From NCBI GenBank assembly GCA_015486845.1, contig WFQU01000098.1, positions 1-53,204 on the forward strand: a stretch of DNA of 53,204 bases, written 5' to 3'. Shown here in pieces: positions 1-9,932 of the stretch. This DNA comes from Anaerolineae bacterium. GTDB taxonomy: Bacteria > Chloroflexota > Anaerolineae > JAADDB01. Under the pieces are notes generated by a model. It was not told where the DNA came from. It did no database searches and saw only the letters and a program-made list of their open reading frames with translations. The translations under genes were made by a program, and so were the position numbers. How positions within the stretch are numbered: the stretch's first letter is position 1; every line of letters starts with the position of its first letter.

Positions 1-36
1 AGGCTGCTTAACACCAGCCCCTTTCTAAGGGGCTTA
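1..36 (-). repeat. Truncated copy of the GGCTGGTGT-terminated repeat (family C) at the window edge
   Basis: aggctgcttaacaccagccccttt is the reverse complement of gggggctggtgttgagcagcct at 34265-34285 and similar to 4658-4684. Confidence 0.7.
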
Positions 37-45
37 TCATTTACG

Positions 46-145
46 TAGCACGGAGCTTTGAGCTCCGTGTGCTAAGTCGGCCAACCCCGTCAATCAGAAG
101 TTCGACTTCTCGAAGAAGTTGAACTTCTTTAAAGAAGGCCTGATT
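46..145. repeat. Palindromic repeat block: tagcacggagct/agctccgtgtgcta hairpin plus gaagttcgacttctcgaagaagttgaacttc (family B)
   Basis: Direct inspection; family B also at about 4607-4657, 9474-9495 and 34157-34192. Confidence 0.75.
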
Positions 146-207
146 GTTTATCTGCGTGCGCAGCCAGCGTTAATCTGCGTCCTATTTTATTTTCAAAGGA
201 GAAATAA

Positions 208-1068
208 GTGTCTACCATGATAAATGAAGCAATTCTTGCAAAGCATGTCAGTAAATGGTTCGTGAAAAAGGACAGCCAAAGCAGGCTGCCTTGGAAACGT
301 CACCAAAAAGAGAAAACAGTCATCCGGGCTGTATCCGATGTTTCATTCCAGGTAGCCAGCGGAGAGATATTCGGTGTGCTGGGGCCCAACGGTTCCGGAA
401 AAAGTACTTTGATCCGGCTCATTGCCACGTTGCTTATTCCCGACGAAGGGAAAATCGCGGTTTTCGGCCACGATGTCAACAAAGAAGGGCTAGCCGTCAA
501 AGCAATGATCAATCGAGTCTCTGTGGAAGCCTCTTTCTTCAAGAAACTAACGCCGATGGAAAATCTACTGTACGGGGCGCGACTCTATGGACTAAGCGGC
601 CATGAAGCCCGCCGACGCATCTTGGTTACACTGCAAGAATTGGGATTGAAGCAAAAGAGCATTTTCCGCCCCATGGAGGAAATGAGCCGGGGCATGCAGC
701 AAAAAGTCGCCATCGCACGTGCCTTTTTGACCCAACCGCGCTTGTTGCTCATGGATGAACCGACCACCGGCTTAGACCCAAGGTCCAAATTAGAGGTGCA
801 AAAAGTTGTGCGGCGCCTGCGCGATGACCACGGGGCGACCATCTTGTTGACCACGCATGACATGGTGGAAGCGGATATCCTCTGCGATCACATTGCCATA
901 TTGGACGAAGGCCGAATCGTGGCGCTAAACACGCCGCAAGGATTGAAGAAAATAGTAGCCAAAAACGGCACGAAACCAACATTAGAAGCAGTTTTCCTGG
1001 CGCTAACCGGCAAACAGCTACAAGAAGGCGAGGTGATCAATACCAAAAAGGAAGATACTGCTTCCTGA
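208..1068 (+). CDS. ABC transporter ATP-binding protein (ABC-2 type)
   Basis: Walker A GPNGSGKST, signature MSRGMQQKVAIARA, Walker B LLLMDEPTTGLDP; SD aaaggag upstream. Confidence 0.93.
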   Translation: MSTMINEAILAKHVSKWFVKKDSQSRLPWKRHQKEKTVIRAVSDVSFQVASGEIFGVLGPNGSGKSTLIRLIATLLIPDEGKIAVFGHDVNKEGLAVKAMINRVSVEASFFKKLTPMENLLYGARLYGLSGHEARRRILVTLQELGLKQKSIFRPMEEMSRGMQQKVAIARAFLTQPRLLLMDEPTTGLDPRSKLEVQKVVRRLRDDHGATILLTTHDMVEADILCDHIAILDEGRIVALNTPQGLKKIVAKNGTKPTLEAVFLALTGKQLQEGEVINTKKEDTAS

Positions 1069-1162
1069 AAAGTAGGCGAAGACTTTGTCTTCACCTACCC
1101 GAGGGCTAATTCATGTCACCAGTACAACATTACAATTGCATTTTCTGAGAGAAGGATTTTCT

Positions 1163-1984
1163 ATGAAATTCACACGAGAACTTATCGCATCCTACGCGTT
1201 CGTGGAGCGCAATTTCAATTTAGTGAAGCGTTATTGGGGCTGGGAGATCGTCTGGCTGGCTTACTCCATTGCTAACGCCCTTTCCATCACCTTCATTGGC
1301 GCCGGCGTGGGCAGCGTCAGCGGACAGAAGTTGAACACGCAATACCTGGTTTTCTACTTGCTGATTGGCACCTTAGTCTGGCACTACCTTTCAGCCGTCT
1401 TCGAGAACATCAGCGAGATGATCGCCTGGGAGCGGTGGGAGGGCACCATCGAGTACACTTTCATGGCACCCATCAGGCGTTTGACACACATGTTCGGGCA
1501 AACTTTGTTCGCAATGGTCTACAGCTTTATCCACACCGGCATCATCTTAATCGTCGTCGCCTTTTTCTTCCACTTGGACCTGAGCCAGTCCAACATCGTG
1601 GGCGGCTCACTGATGCTATTAGCCGGCAGCGTCTCCTTCGTTGGCTTAGGCACCATGGCGGCGGTACTGCCACTCCTTTTTCCAGAGCGCGGCGCCCAAA
1701 TGACCAATGTGTTTCAGGCTCTACTGCTACTTTTCTCCGGGGTGTACTTCCCCATTTCGGTCTTGCCAAACTGGATGCAAGCTGTTGCGCACCTCTCCCC
1801 GGCCACATACGTGCTCATTGGCATGAGAGAGGCACTATTGCACGGCGCAACGAACACCTCGCTATGGCCTTACATCTGGAAATTGGGATTGGTCGGGTTA
1901 GTCTTTTTGCCGGCCGGATTGTGGGTTTTCAGCCAGGCAGAAACTTACGCTAAACACGCAGGACGATTGCATCGGAATGGATAA
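1163..1984 (+). CDS. ABC-2 type transporter permease
   Basis: Hydrophobic protein following the ATPase; ABC-2 permease pattern (LLLFSGVYFPISVLPNWMQAVAHLSPATYVLIGMREAL). ATG at 1163 preferred over the ORF start 1085. Confidence 0.85.
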   Translation: MKFTRELIASYAFVERNFNLVKRYWGWEIVWLAYSIANALSITFIGAGVGSVSGQKLNTQYLVFYLLIGTLVWHYLSAVFENISEMIAWERWEGTIEYTFMAPIRRLTHMFGQTLFAMVYSFIHTGIILIVVAFFFHLDLSQSNIVGGSLMLLAGSVSFVGLGTMAAVLPLLFPERGAQMTNVFQALLLLFSGVYFPISVLPNWMQAVAHLSPATYVLIGMREALLHGATNTSLWPYIWKLGLVGLVFLPAGLWVFSQAETYAKHAGRLHRNG

Positions 1985-2025
1985 GCAGTGAAACGAGAAT
2001 GGCCAATTTTGCTAAGCGCGCCGGA

Positions 2026-4191
2026 TCACGTTACCCGGCGCGCTTCCAGCACCGTGGGCAACTGTTCGATCTTGGCCAACACGCGGCTAAGTTGGACAAT
2101 GCCCTGAATTTCCAGCGTGGCGCTAATTTGTGCGGTGTGCTTTTTACTGTTGACAGAAGTCCTGGATTCCAAAATATTCACTTTTTCGGCAGCTAACAAG
2201 GCAGAAACATCGTGCAACAAACCAGACCGATCGTAGGCACTTATTTTGACGCGCACTGGATAGGTGGAAGCCGGCGCTTGTCCCCATTTGACATCGATCA
2301 GCCGGTCTGGTTCTTTCTCGCGGATAGCTTGCACGTTGGGGCAATCCCGCCGGTGCACAGTAATGCCCCGGCCCCGGGTGATATAGCCAACAATTTCATC
2401 GCCGGGGAGCGGATTACAACAACGAGCCGGCACCGCCATCACCCCGTCAATGCCTAATACGTTGATATTGTCGGAAATCGTAACAACCTGCCGGCGATGA
2501 ACCTCTGCATCTTCTTCGAGCAGCTCTTCCCCTGTTTCCTCTTTGTGGGCGGACGTGATCTTGCCAATGACTTGATGCAAATTGACGTCGCCATAACCAA
2601 TAGCAGCTAAGAGATCGTCAGACGTCATGTCAAAAGCATTGGCAATGAGTTCAATCTTTTGATCGATGCCAAGGCGGCTTAGCTCCCGTTCCAGCATCTC
2701 TTTGCCCAAGCTGATATTCTCCTGCCGATTTTGCTTTTTGAACCAGGCGCGAATTTTGTTGTGAGCTCGTGTGGTCGCTGTATAGCCCAAATCGGGGTTG
2801 ACCCAGTCACGGCTAGGGCCACCCCGCTTCGCTGTGATGATCTCTACCTGGTCACCAGTCTTCAACTGATAATCCAACGATACCAAACGGCCGTTGACCC
2901 GAGCGCCCCGGCAACGGTGTCCAACTTCGGTGTGGATAGCATAAGCAAAGTCAATGGGCGTGGCACCCCGCGGCAAATCTTTAATTTCCCCCGCCGGCGT
3001 GAACACATACACCCTGTCCATGAAGACATCAGTCTTCATGGAATTGACAAAATCTTCCGCACTGTTAATTTCCTGCCGCCAATCCATCAACTGGCGCAGC
3101 CAGGCTATTTTGTCTTCGAATTCGACATCCTGGCGGGTGTTCTGCTCTTTATAGCGCCAATGCGCGGCGATACCGTACTCGGCCGTGCGGTGCATTTCCC
3201 AAGTGCGAATCTGTACTTCCAGCGGGCGTCCCTGCGGACCAATCACAGCTGTGTGCAAAGAACGATACATGTTATCTTTGGGATTGGCGATATAATCATC
3301 GAATTCTTGCGGGATAGGCCGCCACAAACTATGCACAAGGCCCAAAGCCTGGTAACATTGCCCCACCTCGTCAACGATGATACGCACACCTTGCACGTCA
3401 TAGATCTGATCGAATTCGACCCCTTTACGCTGCATTTTGCGGTAAATGCTGTAAATGTGTTTAGGCCGGCCACTAATATTAGCCGTGATATGAGCTTGCT
3501 TCATTTCCTTGCTCAAAATTCTGATGACTTCTTTAATTCGCTTCTCGCGTTCAGTGCGCCGTTGCTGCAACCTGGAGGCTAAATCTTGGTAGACATCTGG
3601 CTGCAAATAGCGAAAAGAGAGATCTTGCAACTCCCATTTCATTTGCCAAATGCCCAAACGATTAGCTAACGGGGCGTAGATCTCAATGGTTTCCGTGGCA
3701 ATGCGTTTCTGTTTCTCCGGCGGCATAGAACCTAGAGTGCGCATGTTGTGGAGGCGGTCCGCCAGTTTAATAAGCACGACCCGCACATCATTGATCATGG
3801 CCAGAAACATTTTACGTAGATTTTCCGCTTGCTGGATATCTCTCCCCTGCCGAGCCGCAGGAGATGCGTACTGGTCCACCTGGCTCAATTTCGTCACGCC
3901 GTCCACCAGCATGGCAATTTCCGGGCCAAAGACCCGTTCGATATCCTCCAAAGTATAATCGGTATCCTCAGCCACATCGTGCAACAACGCGGCAGCAATA
4001 GTCACGCTATCCATGCCGACATCAGCCAAAATGGAAGCCACAGCGACTGGATGATAAATATACTCCTCCCCTGAGCGGCGTTTCTGCCCGGCATGCGCAC
4101 GTTCAGCGAACAGATAAGCATTCTCAATCAGCTTCCGCTCAGCCGGCGTGATAGTCTTGGGTAGTTTTTCAGCCAATGTCTTCGGAATCAT
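2026..4191 (-). CDS. relA/spoT: Bifunctional (p)ppGpp synthetase/hydrolase (RelA/SpoT, HD-SYNTH-TGS-ACT)
   Basis: HD (LLHDVAEDT), synthetase (YRSLHTAVIGPQGRPLEVQIRT), TGS (VYVFTPAGEIKDLPRGATPIDFAYAIHTEVGHRC), C-terminal ACT. Confidence 0.95.
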   Translation of the reverse strand: MIPKTLAEKLPKTITPAERKLIENAYLFAERAHAGQKRRSGEEYIYHPVAVASILADVGMDSVTIAAALLHDVAEDTDYTLEDIERVFGPEIAMLVDGVTKLSQVDQYASPAARQGRDIQQAENLRKMFLAMINDVRVVLIKLADRLHNMRTLGSMPPEKQKRIATETIEIYAPLANRLGIWQMKWELQDLSFRYLQPDVYQDLASRLQQRRTEREKRIKEVIRILSKEMKQAHITANISGRPKHIYSIYRKMQRKGVEFDQIYDVQGVRIIVDEVGQCYQALGLVHSLWRPIPQEFDDYIANPKDNMYRSLHTAVIGPQGRPLEVQIRTWEMHRTAEYGIAAHWRYKEQNTRQDVEFEDKIAWLRQLMDWRQEINSAEDFVNSMKTDVFMDRVYVFTPAGEIKDLPRGATPIDFAYAIHTEVGHRCRGARVNGRLVSLDYQLKTGDQVEIITAKRGGPSRDWVNPDLGYTATTRAHNKIRAWFKKQNRQENISLGKEMLERELSRLGIDQKIELIANAFDMTSDDLLAAIGYGDVNLHQVIGKITSAHKEETGEELLEEDAEVHRRQVVTISDNINVLGIDGVMAVPARCCNPLPGDEIVGYITRGRGITVHRRDCPNVQAIREKEPDRLIDVKWGQAPASTYPVRVKISAYDRSGLLHDVSALLAAEKVNILESRTSVNSKKHTAQISATLEIQGIVQLSRVLAKIEQLPTVLEARRVT

Positions 4192-4606
4192 TCCACACGC
4201 AGTCCCAATATTGCCATTCGATTATTATCAACCCAGGTTACTGTTCCGCCCTACTCAAATAGAGCGCCAATTGCACACAAACAAATCAGAAAAGATTAGC
4301 ACTCATCTACATCCTATGGTCGGGACAACTGAATCGTCACCAATCCAAACTTGAATCATTATAGCGAATCTCTTGCGGGGCAACAATGATATAAGTCGTT
4401 ATCACTGGCCATAACACCCATGATACCCCCCCACTCAACAAGAGGCAAAATGATAATTGGCTCTGAAAAATAGAACGCTGAGCAATGCTGATACACGCTG
4501 ATTTCAAATATTATTACGCCAGCAATACGAAAATAGTTTCCTCGAAACAGGTTGACGCAGCAGCGCAAAGGTGCAGAGCGTCTAAAAAATCAGGTCCCCT
4601 TTAAGA

Positions 4607-4657
4607 AGTTCATCTTCGATTAGAAGTTCAACTTCTCGAAGAAGTTGAACTTCTTAA
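4607..4657. repeat. Palindromic repeat family B (agaagttcaacttct-cga-agaagttgaacttct)
   Basis: Near-perfect inverted repeat, matches 34157-34192. Confidence 0.8.
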
Positions 4658-4778
4658 AAGGGGGCTGGTGTTGCACAGCCCCTTGCAGAGAACGCTACCT
4701 TGACGTACCCCGCCGCCATACCGGAATCGAGGCTTCAGCCGGTGGTAGATCCACCAACCCGCCTAAAGGCTTGACGAC
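4658..4778 (+). repeat. Repeat family C (about 120 bp, MITE-like); overlaps the psuG 3' end
   Basis: Strong similarity to 34264-34388 (ttgacgtaccccgccgcc-taccggaatcgaggct-tagccggtggtaga-ccaccaaccc-cctaaaggcttgac). Confidence 0.85.
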
Positions 4779-5674
4779 AGTGCCTTGGCCAACTGCGCTG
4801 CCAGACGGACATTGTTACGCAACAAAGCGATATTAGCTTCCAAACTGCGCCCGTTGCTAATCTCGGCCAAGTAGCCTAATATGAAAGGGGTCACATCACG
4901 CCCGCTAATGCCACGCGACTCCGCCTCGGCCGTGGCCTGGGCAATCGCCGTTTCCGCTTCCTGCGCCGGCCATTCCGCTTCGGCGGGGATAGGGCAGACG
5001 ATCAGCGTTCCTTGCGACAATTGCAGTGCCTCGCGAGCCCGAACAAGTGCGGCAACTTCGGCAATACTATCCATGCGGGCATCGATGGGCAGACCGCTAT
5101 CCCGCGTGTAAAACGCCGGCAGTGTCGCTGTGCCGTAACCAACGACCGGCACCCCTTGCGTTTCCAGCTTTTCCAGCGTGAGCGGCAGATCCAGAATCGA
5201 TTTAATGCCTGCACAGACTACAGCCACCGGCGTTCGTCCCAACTCCAGCAAGTCGGCAGAAACGTCAAAAGGATGCCCGCGGTGCACACCGCCGATGCCG
5301 CCGGTAGCAAAAACCACGATCCCGGCCAAATGCGCCAAAATCATCGTGCCGGCTACCGTCGTAGCCCCGTATTCCCCCTGCGCCATGACAATGGGCAGAT
5401 CCCGGCGGCTGCATTTGCGCACATGATCGGCTGTGGCCAGCTCCTCTAACTGCCCGTCAGTCAGACCGATAGTCGGCTTGCCGCGTAAGATGGCAATAGT
5501 CGCCGGTATAGCCCCGCCGGCGCGCACATCAACTTCCAATTGCCGGGCAACTTGCAGATTAGTCGGCCGGGGCAATCCGTGGGTAATCAAAGTCGATTCC
5601 AAAGCAACAACCGGCCGGCCTACAGCCAAAGCTGCCTCTACTTCCGGGGCGAACCGCAAAATATGCTCCATCAT
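4763..5674 (-). CDS. psuG: Pseudouridine-5'-phosphate glycosidase
   Basis: PsuG/indigoidine synthase A family: VVALESTLITHGLPRPTN, GGIGGVHRG, SADLLELGRTPVAVVCAGIKSILD. Confidence 0.93.
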   Translation of the reverse strand: MMEHILRFAPEVEAALAVGRPVVALESTLITHGLPRPTNLQVARQLEVDVRAGGAIPATIAILRGKPTIGLTDGQLEELATADHVRKCSRRDLPIVMAQGEYGATTVAGTMILAHLAGIVVFATGGIGGVHRGHPFDVSADLLELGRTPVAVVCAGIKSILDLPLTLEKLETQGVPVVGYGTATLPAFYTRDSGLPIDARMDSIAEVAALVRAREALQLSQGTLIVCPIPAEAEWPAQEAETAIAQATAEAESRGISGRDVTPFILGYLAEISNGRSLEANIALLRNNVRLAAQLAKALSSSL

Positions 5675-6612
5675 TTGTTATCCTCTCGCCGTTGGCGACG
5701 AGCCCGGCGCGCCGCTCTGGCGGCCTGACGATCTGCCGCAATGCCTTTTTCCCCCGCACCGGCAGCACTGCTCTCCTGCCGCGCTTGTTGCAGCCAAGCT
5801 GCGCAATGCTCATCCCGTCCCATGAGCATTTCCGCCGCCAAGATCGCTTTGCGCACCATCGGTTTCAGCGGGTTAGTGATAGCGGCCGGCATGCCAATGG
5901 CGATGAGCATGGCCATGAAAGTTGCGTTGATCTGTTCCCGATCCGGTAGACCGAAAGAGATGTTACTGGCGCCACAAATCGTGTTGCAGCCTAATTCTTC
6001 CTGGACACGACGCGTCAGTTCCAAGAGTGTTTTGCCGGCACCGGGGATCGCGCTGGCCGGCATGGCCAGCGGGTCAATAAGCACATCTTCCCGGGGAATG
6101 CCGAATGATTCCGCCCGTTCCACAATTTTCTTGGCCACGGCAAAACGCACGTCCACTTCCGGAGAGATGCCGGTTTCGTCGTTGGTCACGCCGATAACAG
6201 CGGCACCGTACTCGGCAATCAAAGGCAACATCACTTCCAAACGAGCGTCTTCGCCAGTTACGGAATTAACTAACGCTTTTCCTTGATACGCTTGCAAGCC
6301 GGCAGCCAGCGCCGCCACCACCGAAGAATCAATGGAAAGGGGCACATCCACCACAGATTGGACTTGCCGTATCGCCTCAGCTAAGATCGCCGGTTCATCG
6401 GCCAACGGGATGCCTGCGTTCACGTCCAACATTTGGGCACCCGCCGCGACCTGGGCCATAGCGTCCGATCGCACCCGATGGTAATCGCCGTTGGCCATTT
6501 CCACGCCTAACCGTTTTCGGCCGGTGGGGTTGATGCGCTCGCCGATGACGACAAACGGCCGCCCCGGGCCGATGATGACTTCTTTATGCTGAGAATGCAA
6601 AATCGTTTCCAT
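5671..6612 (-). CDS. Methyltetrahydrofolate:corrinoid methyltransferase-like (pterin-binding domain)
   Basis: VIGERINPTGRKRL, DVNAGIPLADEPAIL, LSIDSS, NSVTGED, GASNISFGLPDR. Confidence 0.88.
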   Translation of the reverse strand: METILHSQHKEVIIGPGRPFVVIGERINPTGRKRLGVEMANGDYHRVRSDAMAQVAAGAQMLDVNAGIPLADEPAILAEAIRQVQSVVDVPLSIDSSVVAALAAGLQAYQGKALVNSVTGEDARLEVMLPLIAEYGAAVIGVTNDETGISPEVDVRFAVAKKIVERAESFGIPREDVLIDPLAMPASAIPGAGKTLLELTRRVQEELGCNTICGASNISFGLPDREQINATFMAMLIAIGMPAAITNPLKPMVRKAILAAEMLMGRDEHCAAWLQQARQESSAAGAGEKGIAADRQAARAARRARRQRREDNK

Positions 6613-6709
6613 AAAATACCCCCCCCTTTAACAGTAAAACACAGATTAACCCAGATTCAATACGCCCCACCTGTTACGTGCACGGCAGCCACAACAGCAC
6701 TCTGATGAA

Positions 6710-7399
6710 TCATCCAGCAAATTTCTGCTGCAGACGTTTTTCGTGCTTAATGGCCCATTTAGCACGGTCTACAGCCGTCGCGGCATCAGCGCTGTAAGCG
6801 TCGGCGCCAATATCCTCGGCAAAAGCTTCATTCACCGCCGCACCGCCGACCATGACATACACTTTATCACGCCACCCTTTTTCTTGCAGCGCTTTGATGA
6901 CCACGCGCATGTAAGGCATGGTGGTGGTGAGCAACGCCGACATGCCCAACAATTGTGCATCATGTTCTCGCAAAGCTGCTAAGAATTTCGACGCGTCTGT
7001 GTTCACCCCCAAATTAACCACGTTGAACCCGGCGCCTTCCATCATCATAGCCACCAAATTTTTACCAATATCGTGAATATCACCTTTCACGGTGCCAATG
7101 ACCATGGTCCCTAATTTCGGCGCATCCGTCGCCACCAGCAACGGGCGCAATACTTCCATGGCGGCTTTCATCGCTTTAGCAGCCATCAACACTTCTGGCA
7201 CAAAAAGAATGCCATCACGAAAGTCCACGCCCACGATGTCCATGCCGGCAATCAGCCCTTTACTCAAAATCTCTTGTGGCGCCAGGTCGCGACGCAATGT
7301 TTCGTTAGTAGCTGCCACCACTTCATCCGCTAAACCATCGTATAGATCGTCTTGCATCTTCTCGAACAGCTCATCCAGCGGCATCTGTTCAATGTTCAT
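6710..7399 (-). CDS. Corrinoid (B12-binding) methyl-carrier protein
   Basis: B12-binding motif GTVKGDIHDIGKNLV...GFNVVNLG plus N-terminal cap domain. Confidence 0.93.
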   Translation of the reverse strand: MNIEQMPLDELFEKMQDDLYDGLADEVVAATNETLRRDLAPQEILSKGLIAGMDIVGVDFRDGILFVPEVLMAAKAMKAAMEVLRPLLVATDAPKLGTMVIGTVKGDIHDIGKNLVAMMMEGAGFNVVNLGVNTDASKFLAALREHDAQLLGMSALLTTTMPYMRVVIKALQEKGWRDKVYVMVGGAAVNEAFAEDIGADAYSADAATAVDRAKWAIKHEKRLQQKFAG

Positions 7400-9371
7400 T
7401 CTGTTTACCTCGTTCTCCCGAGCGCCACCGCTTAATCAGAGCCCGTGCATTAGGCATGGGGGCGCTCATGTGCGGAAAATGCATGGCGCCCACGAAAGCT
7501 TCCTGAAATGCATCTTCCAGCGCGATTTCTACATACTCGACCTGGTTCGCCAGTGATTCGGCCTCAACCCGCTTAGAACGGCTGAGCAACGCCAAACGGG
7601 CGCCATCCCCAGCCGCATTGCCCACGCTATGCACTTGTTCCGGCGGCACATCGGGAAAAAGGCCAACAATCAAAGCGTGCTGCGGATCAATGAGATTGCC
7701 AAACGCCCCGGCCAACTGTACTTTCTCCACTTGCCGGATGCCCATTTTCTGCATTAACAAATCCGCACCGGCATATAACGCCGCTTTCGCCAATTGAAAA
7801 GCGCGCACGTCGTTCTGAGTCACCACGATCTCCCGGCCGGCGGTGGTTTCTTCCGACCGCGCTAACACAAATTCGTACACGCGTCCTCGTTTGCGCAGCC
7901 GGTCTGTAGCCGCGCGTCCATTGAACCGTCCATCGGCGCGCAAAATTCCGCTGACGAACAACTCGGCTATTACTTCAAGGATGCCGGTGCCGCACAACCC
8001 CAATGCCGGCAAAGTCACTTCATCACTCCAGCGCCCGTCACCGATGATCCTAAAGCGCACCGCCAACGTCTGCGGATCGATGCGCACCCGTTCAATAGCA
8101 CCGCCGGTAGCTCGCATGCCATGACTGATAGCTGCCCCCTCGAAAGCCGGTCCGGTGGGACTGGAAGCAGAAAGCAGTCGCTGTCGGTTGCCTAAAACAA
8201 TCTCCCCGTTGGTGCCTACGTCAATGACCAACGTCAGCGCATCTTGCCGGTGCGGTGCCGTGGCTAATAGTACCGCCACATTATCAGCACCCACGTGACC
8301 GCCTTCCAGCGGCAGTAAATGGGCGTAAGCCCCAGCAGCCACACTGTGCAGCCCTATGTCACGGGCTTTGACATCCAGACCCTCGCCAAATACAGGCTGA
8401 AAAGGCGCCTGCCCCAAACTGACCGGATTAAGGCCCAGGATAGTGTGATGCATGACGCTATTACCCACTAACACGACATCCCCGATGGCTTCCGCGGCAA
8501 TGCCAGTGCGCTCGGCAACTTGGCTGGCCAATGCGTCAATGCCGCCAATGACGGCTTGTTGCAATTTAGTCAGGCCATCAGTGTGGTTCATGGCGTAACT
8601 TACCCGGGACATGAGATCATCGCCGCAGGTCACTTGCGGATTCATCATGCCGGCGCTATCCAGCAATTCGCCGCTTTCCAAGTCAGAAAGATAAACAGCA
8701 ATACTGGTAGAGCCCACATCCACAGCCAAGCCATAAATTTTCTCCCGATAGCCAGGGAAGAACCCGATGACTTCACGCTCATCCCAAACGAGCGCGGTCA
8801 TGCGTCTCTTGCTTTTTGCTGCCGCCGCCGGTAATTGTCGCAAGGCAACGATGTCAGCAGAAAGGTCGGAAAGCTGAAAGTGTTCCGCCAAGGCCTGTTG
8901 CACCTGTTCCCACAAAGTCAATCGCCCACCCAACGGTGCTTCCGGCAAATTGATGTATACTAAACGTACCGCGGGATCGGTAGTCAGGTGCAATGGCATG
9001 GCGTCTTTGAGTACAATTTGCTTATGCAAAGCGCTCTCCGGCGGCACGGTGACAACGACATCGCCAATGACACGAGCAGCACAAGAAAGCCGGGCATTCA
9101 CTTCCCAGCCTTGCCGGCGCAGGAATTTCATCTCGGCGCTGTCCGGCGGCGTCAAATGATGTTCCACAGAATAGATTTCTCCGGCACCGAAAGTTCCGGT
9201 CTCCACCAAAACTTTGCACTTGCCGCACACTTTTTGGCCGCCACAGATCGACTCGATGCCGACGCCTAACTGCTGTGCCGCTTCTAAGAGTGTGCTGCCG
9301 TGGGGAACTACGCCACTTTTGCCGGCCGGTTGGAAAAGCACGAAATGTGTTGGCAGGTTTTGATTCGTCAA
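7389..9371 (-). CDS. ASKHA-domain corrinoid activation/regeneration protein (2Fe-2S N-terminus, DUF4445)
   Basis: Ferredoxin-type CGGQKVCGKCKV; ASKHA GLAVDVGSTSIAVYL; VIDVGTNGEIVLGN; overlaps the corrinoid gene. Confidence 0.88.
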   Translation of the reverse strand: MTNQNLPTHFVLFQPAGKSGVVPHGSTLLEAAQQLGVGIESICGGQKVCGKCKVLVETGTFGAGEIYSVEHHLTPPDSAEMKFLRRQGWEVNARLSCAARVIGDVVVTVPPESALHKQIVLKDAMPLHLTTDPAVRLVYINLPEAPLGGRLTLWEQVQQALAEHFQLSDLSADIVALRQLPAAAAKSKRRMTALVWDEREVIGFFPGYREKIYGLAVDVGSTSIAVYLSDLESGELLDSAGMMNPQVTCGDDLMSRVSYAMNHTDGLTKLQQAVIGGIDALASQVAERTGIAAEAIGDVVLVGNSVMHHTILGLNPVSLGQAPFQPVFGEGLDVKARDIGLHSVAAGAYAHLLPLEGGHVGADNVAVLLATAPHRQDALTLVIDVGTNGEIVLGNRQRLLSASSPTGPAFEGAAISHGMRATGGAIERVRIDPQTLAVRFRIIGDGRWSDEVTLPALGLCGTGILEVIAELFVSGILRADGRFNGRAATDRLRKRGRVYEFVLARSEETTAGREIVVTQNDVRAFQLAKAALYAGADLLMQKMGIRQVEKVQLAGAFGNLIDPQHALIVGLFPDVPPEQVHSVGNAAGDGARLALLSRSKRVEAESLANQVEYVEIALEDAFQEAFVGAMHFPHMSAPMPNARALIKRWRSGERGKQNEH

Positions 9372-9527
9372 AATGCGCTACCTTTCTCGTTCTTGCTGGG
9401 GGCTATTGTACCTATAAAGGCAATAGAACCCAAAAACACGCCAACATAGACGCATTAGCCCGCTGTTCTCCCCTTAGAAGTTGAACTTCTTAAATAGGAA
9501 TGGCGTTAGTTGATGCCGGCAGATGGC

Positions 9528-9636
9528 CCAGCGACTAAAAGTCGCGGTAACATCTGCAAAATCGCCCTACGGCGATGGGCATGCAACCTTCGCAGGCAGG
9601 TTTCGCAGCTGTGGCAGCGATTTCTAATCGCCCGAC
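9528..9636 (+). repeat. Four-hairpin repeat, family A, copy 1
   Basis: cagcgactaaaagtcgcgg...ctgcaaaatcgccctacggcgat...aaccttcgcaggcaggtttcgcag...gcgatttctaatcgcccg; also at 11611, 19449 and 53136. Confidence 0.9.
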
Positions 9637-9932
9637 AAGGCAGCCTACGTTGACCTGCGTCCCATTTTATTTTCAGCGTAGCAACGAAAAAACGCCGCAA
9701 CATCATCCCTTTGACGCACTCCGCTGACCATGCTAAAATTACCCAAGTGTATATCACCAATCTTGACGAATCTTTACACTACCCAAAAAACCTTTACCGC
9801 CGAGAACGCAAAGTACGTAGAGAGAAAAATAACGGGTTTGCAAGAGTATTTTGCCTTTAAGATCTCTGCTTGTTCTCAGCGATCCCTGCGGCTTAACGTT
9901 TTTTCAGGAGACTCAATCTTGAGAGGTAAATA

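Noticed and set aside
2731-3582. 283-aa ORF antisense to relA/spoT
   Set aside because: Shadow ORF with no recognisable domain.
4607-4657. Short palindromic repeats (family B) as a possible CRISPR array
   Set aside because: No regular repeat-spacer arrangement, no cas genes; copies are dispersed across the window.
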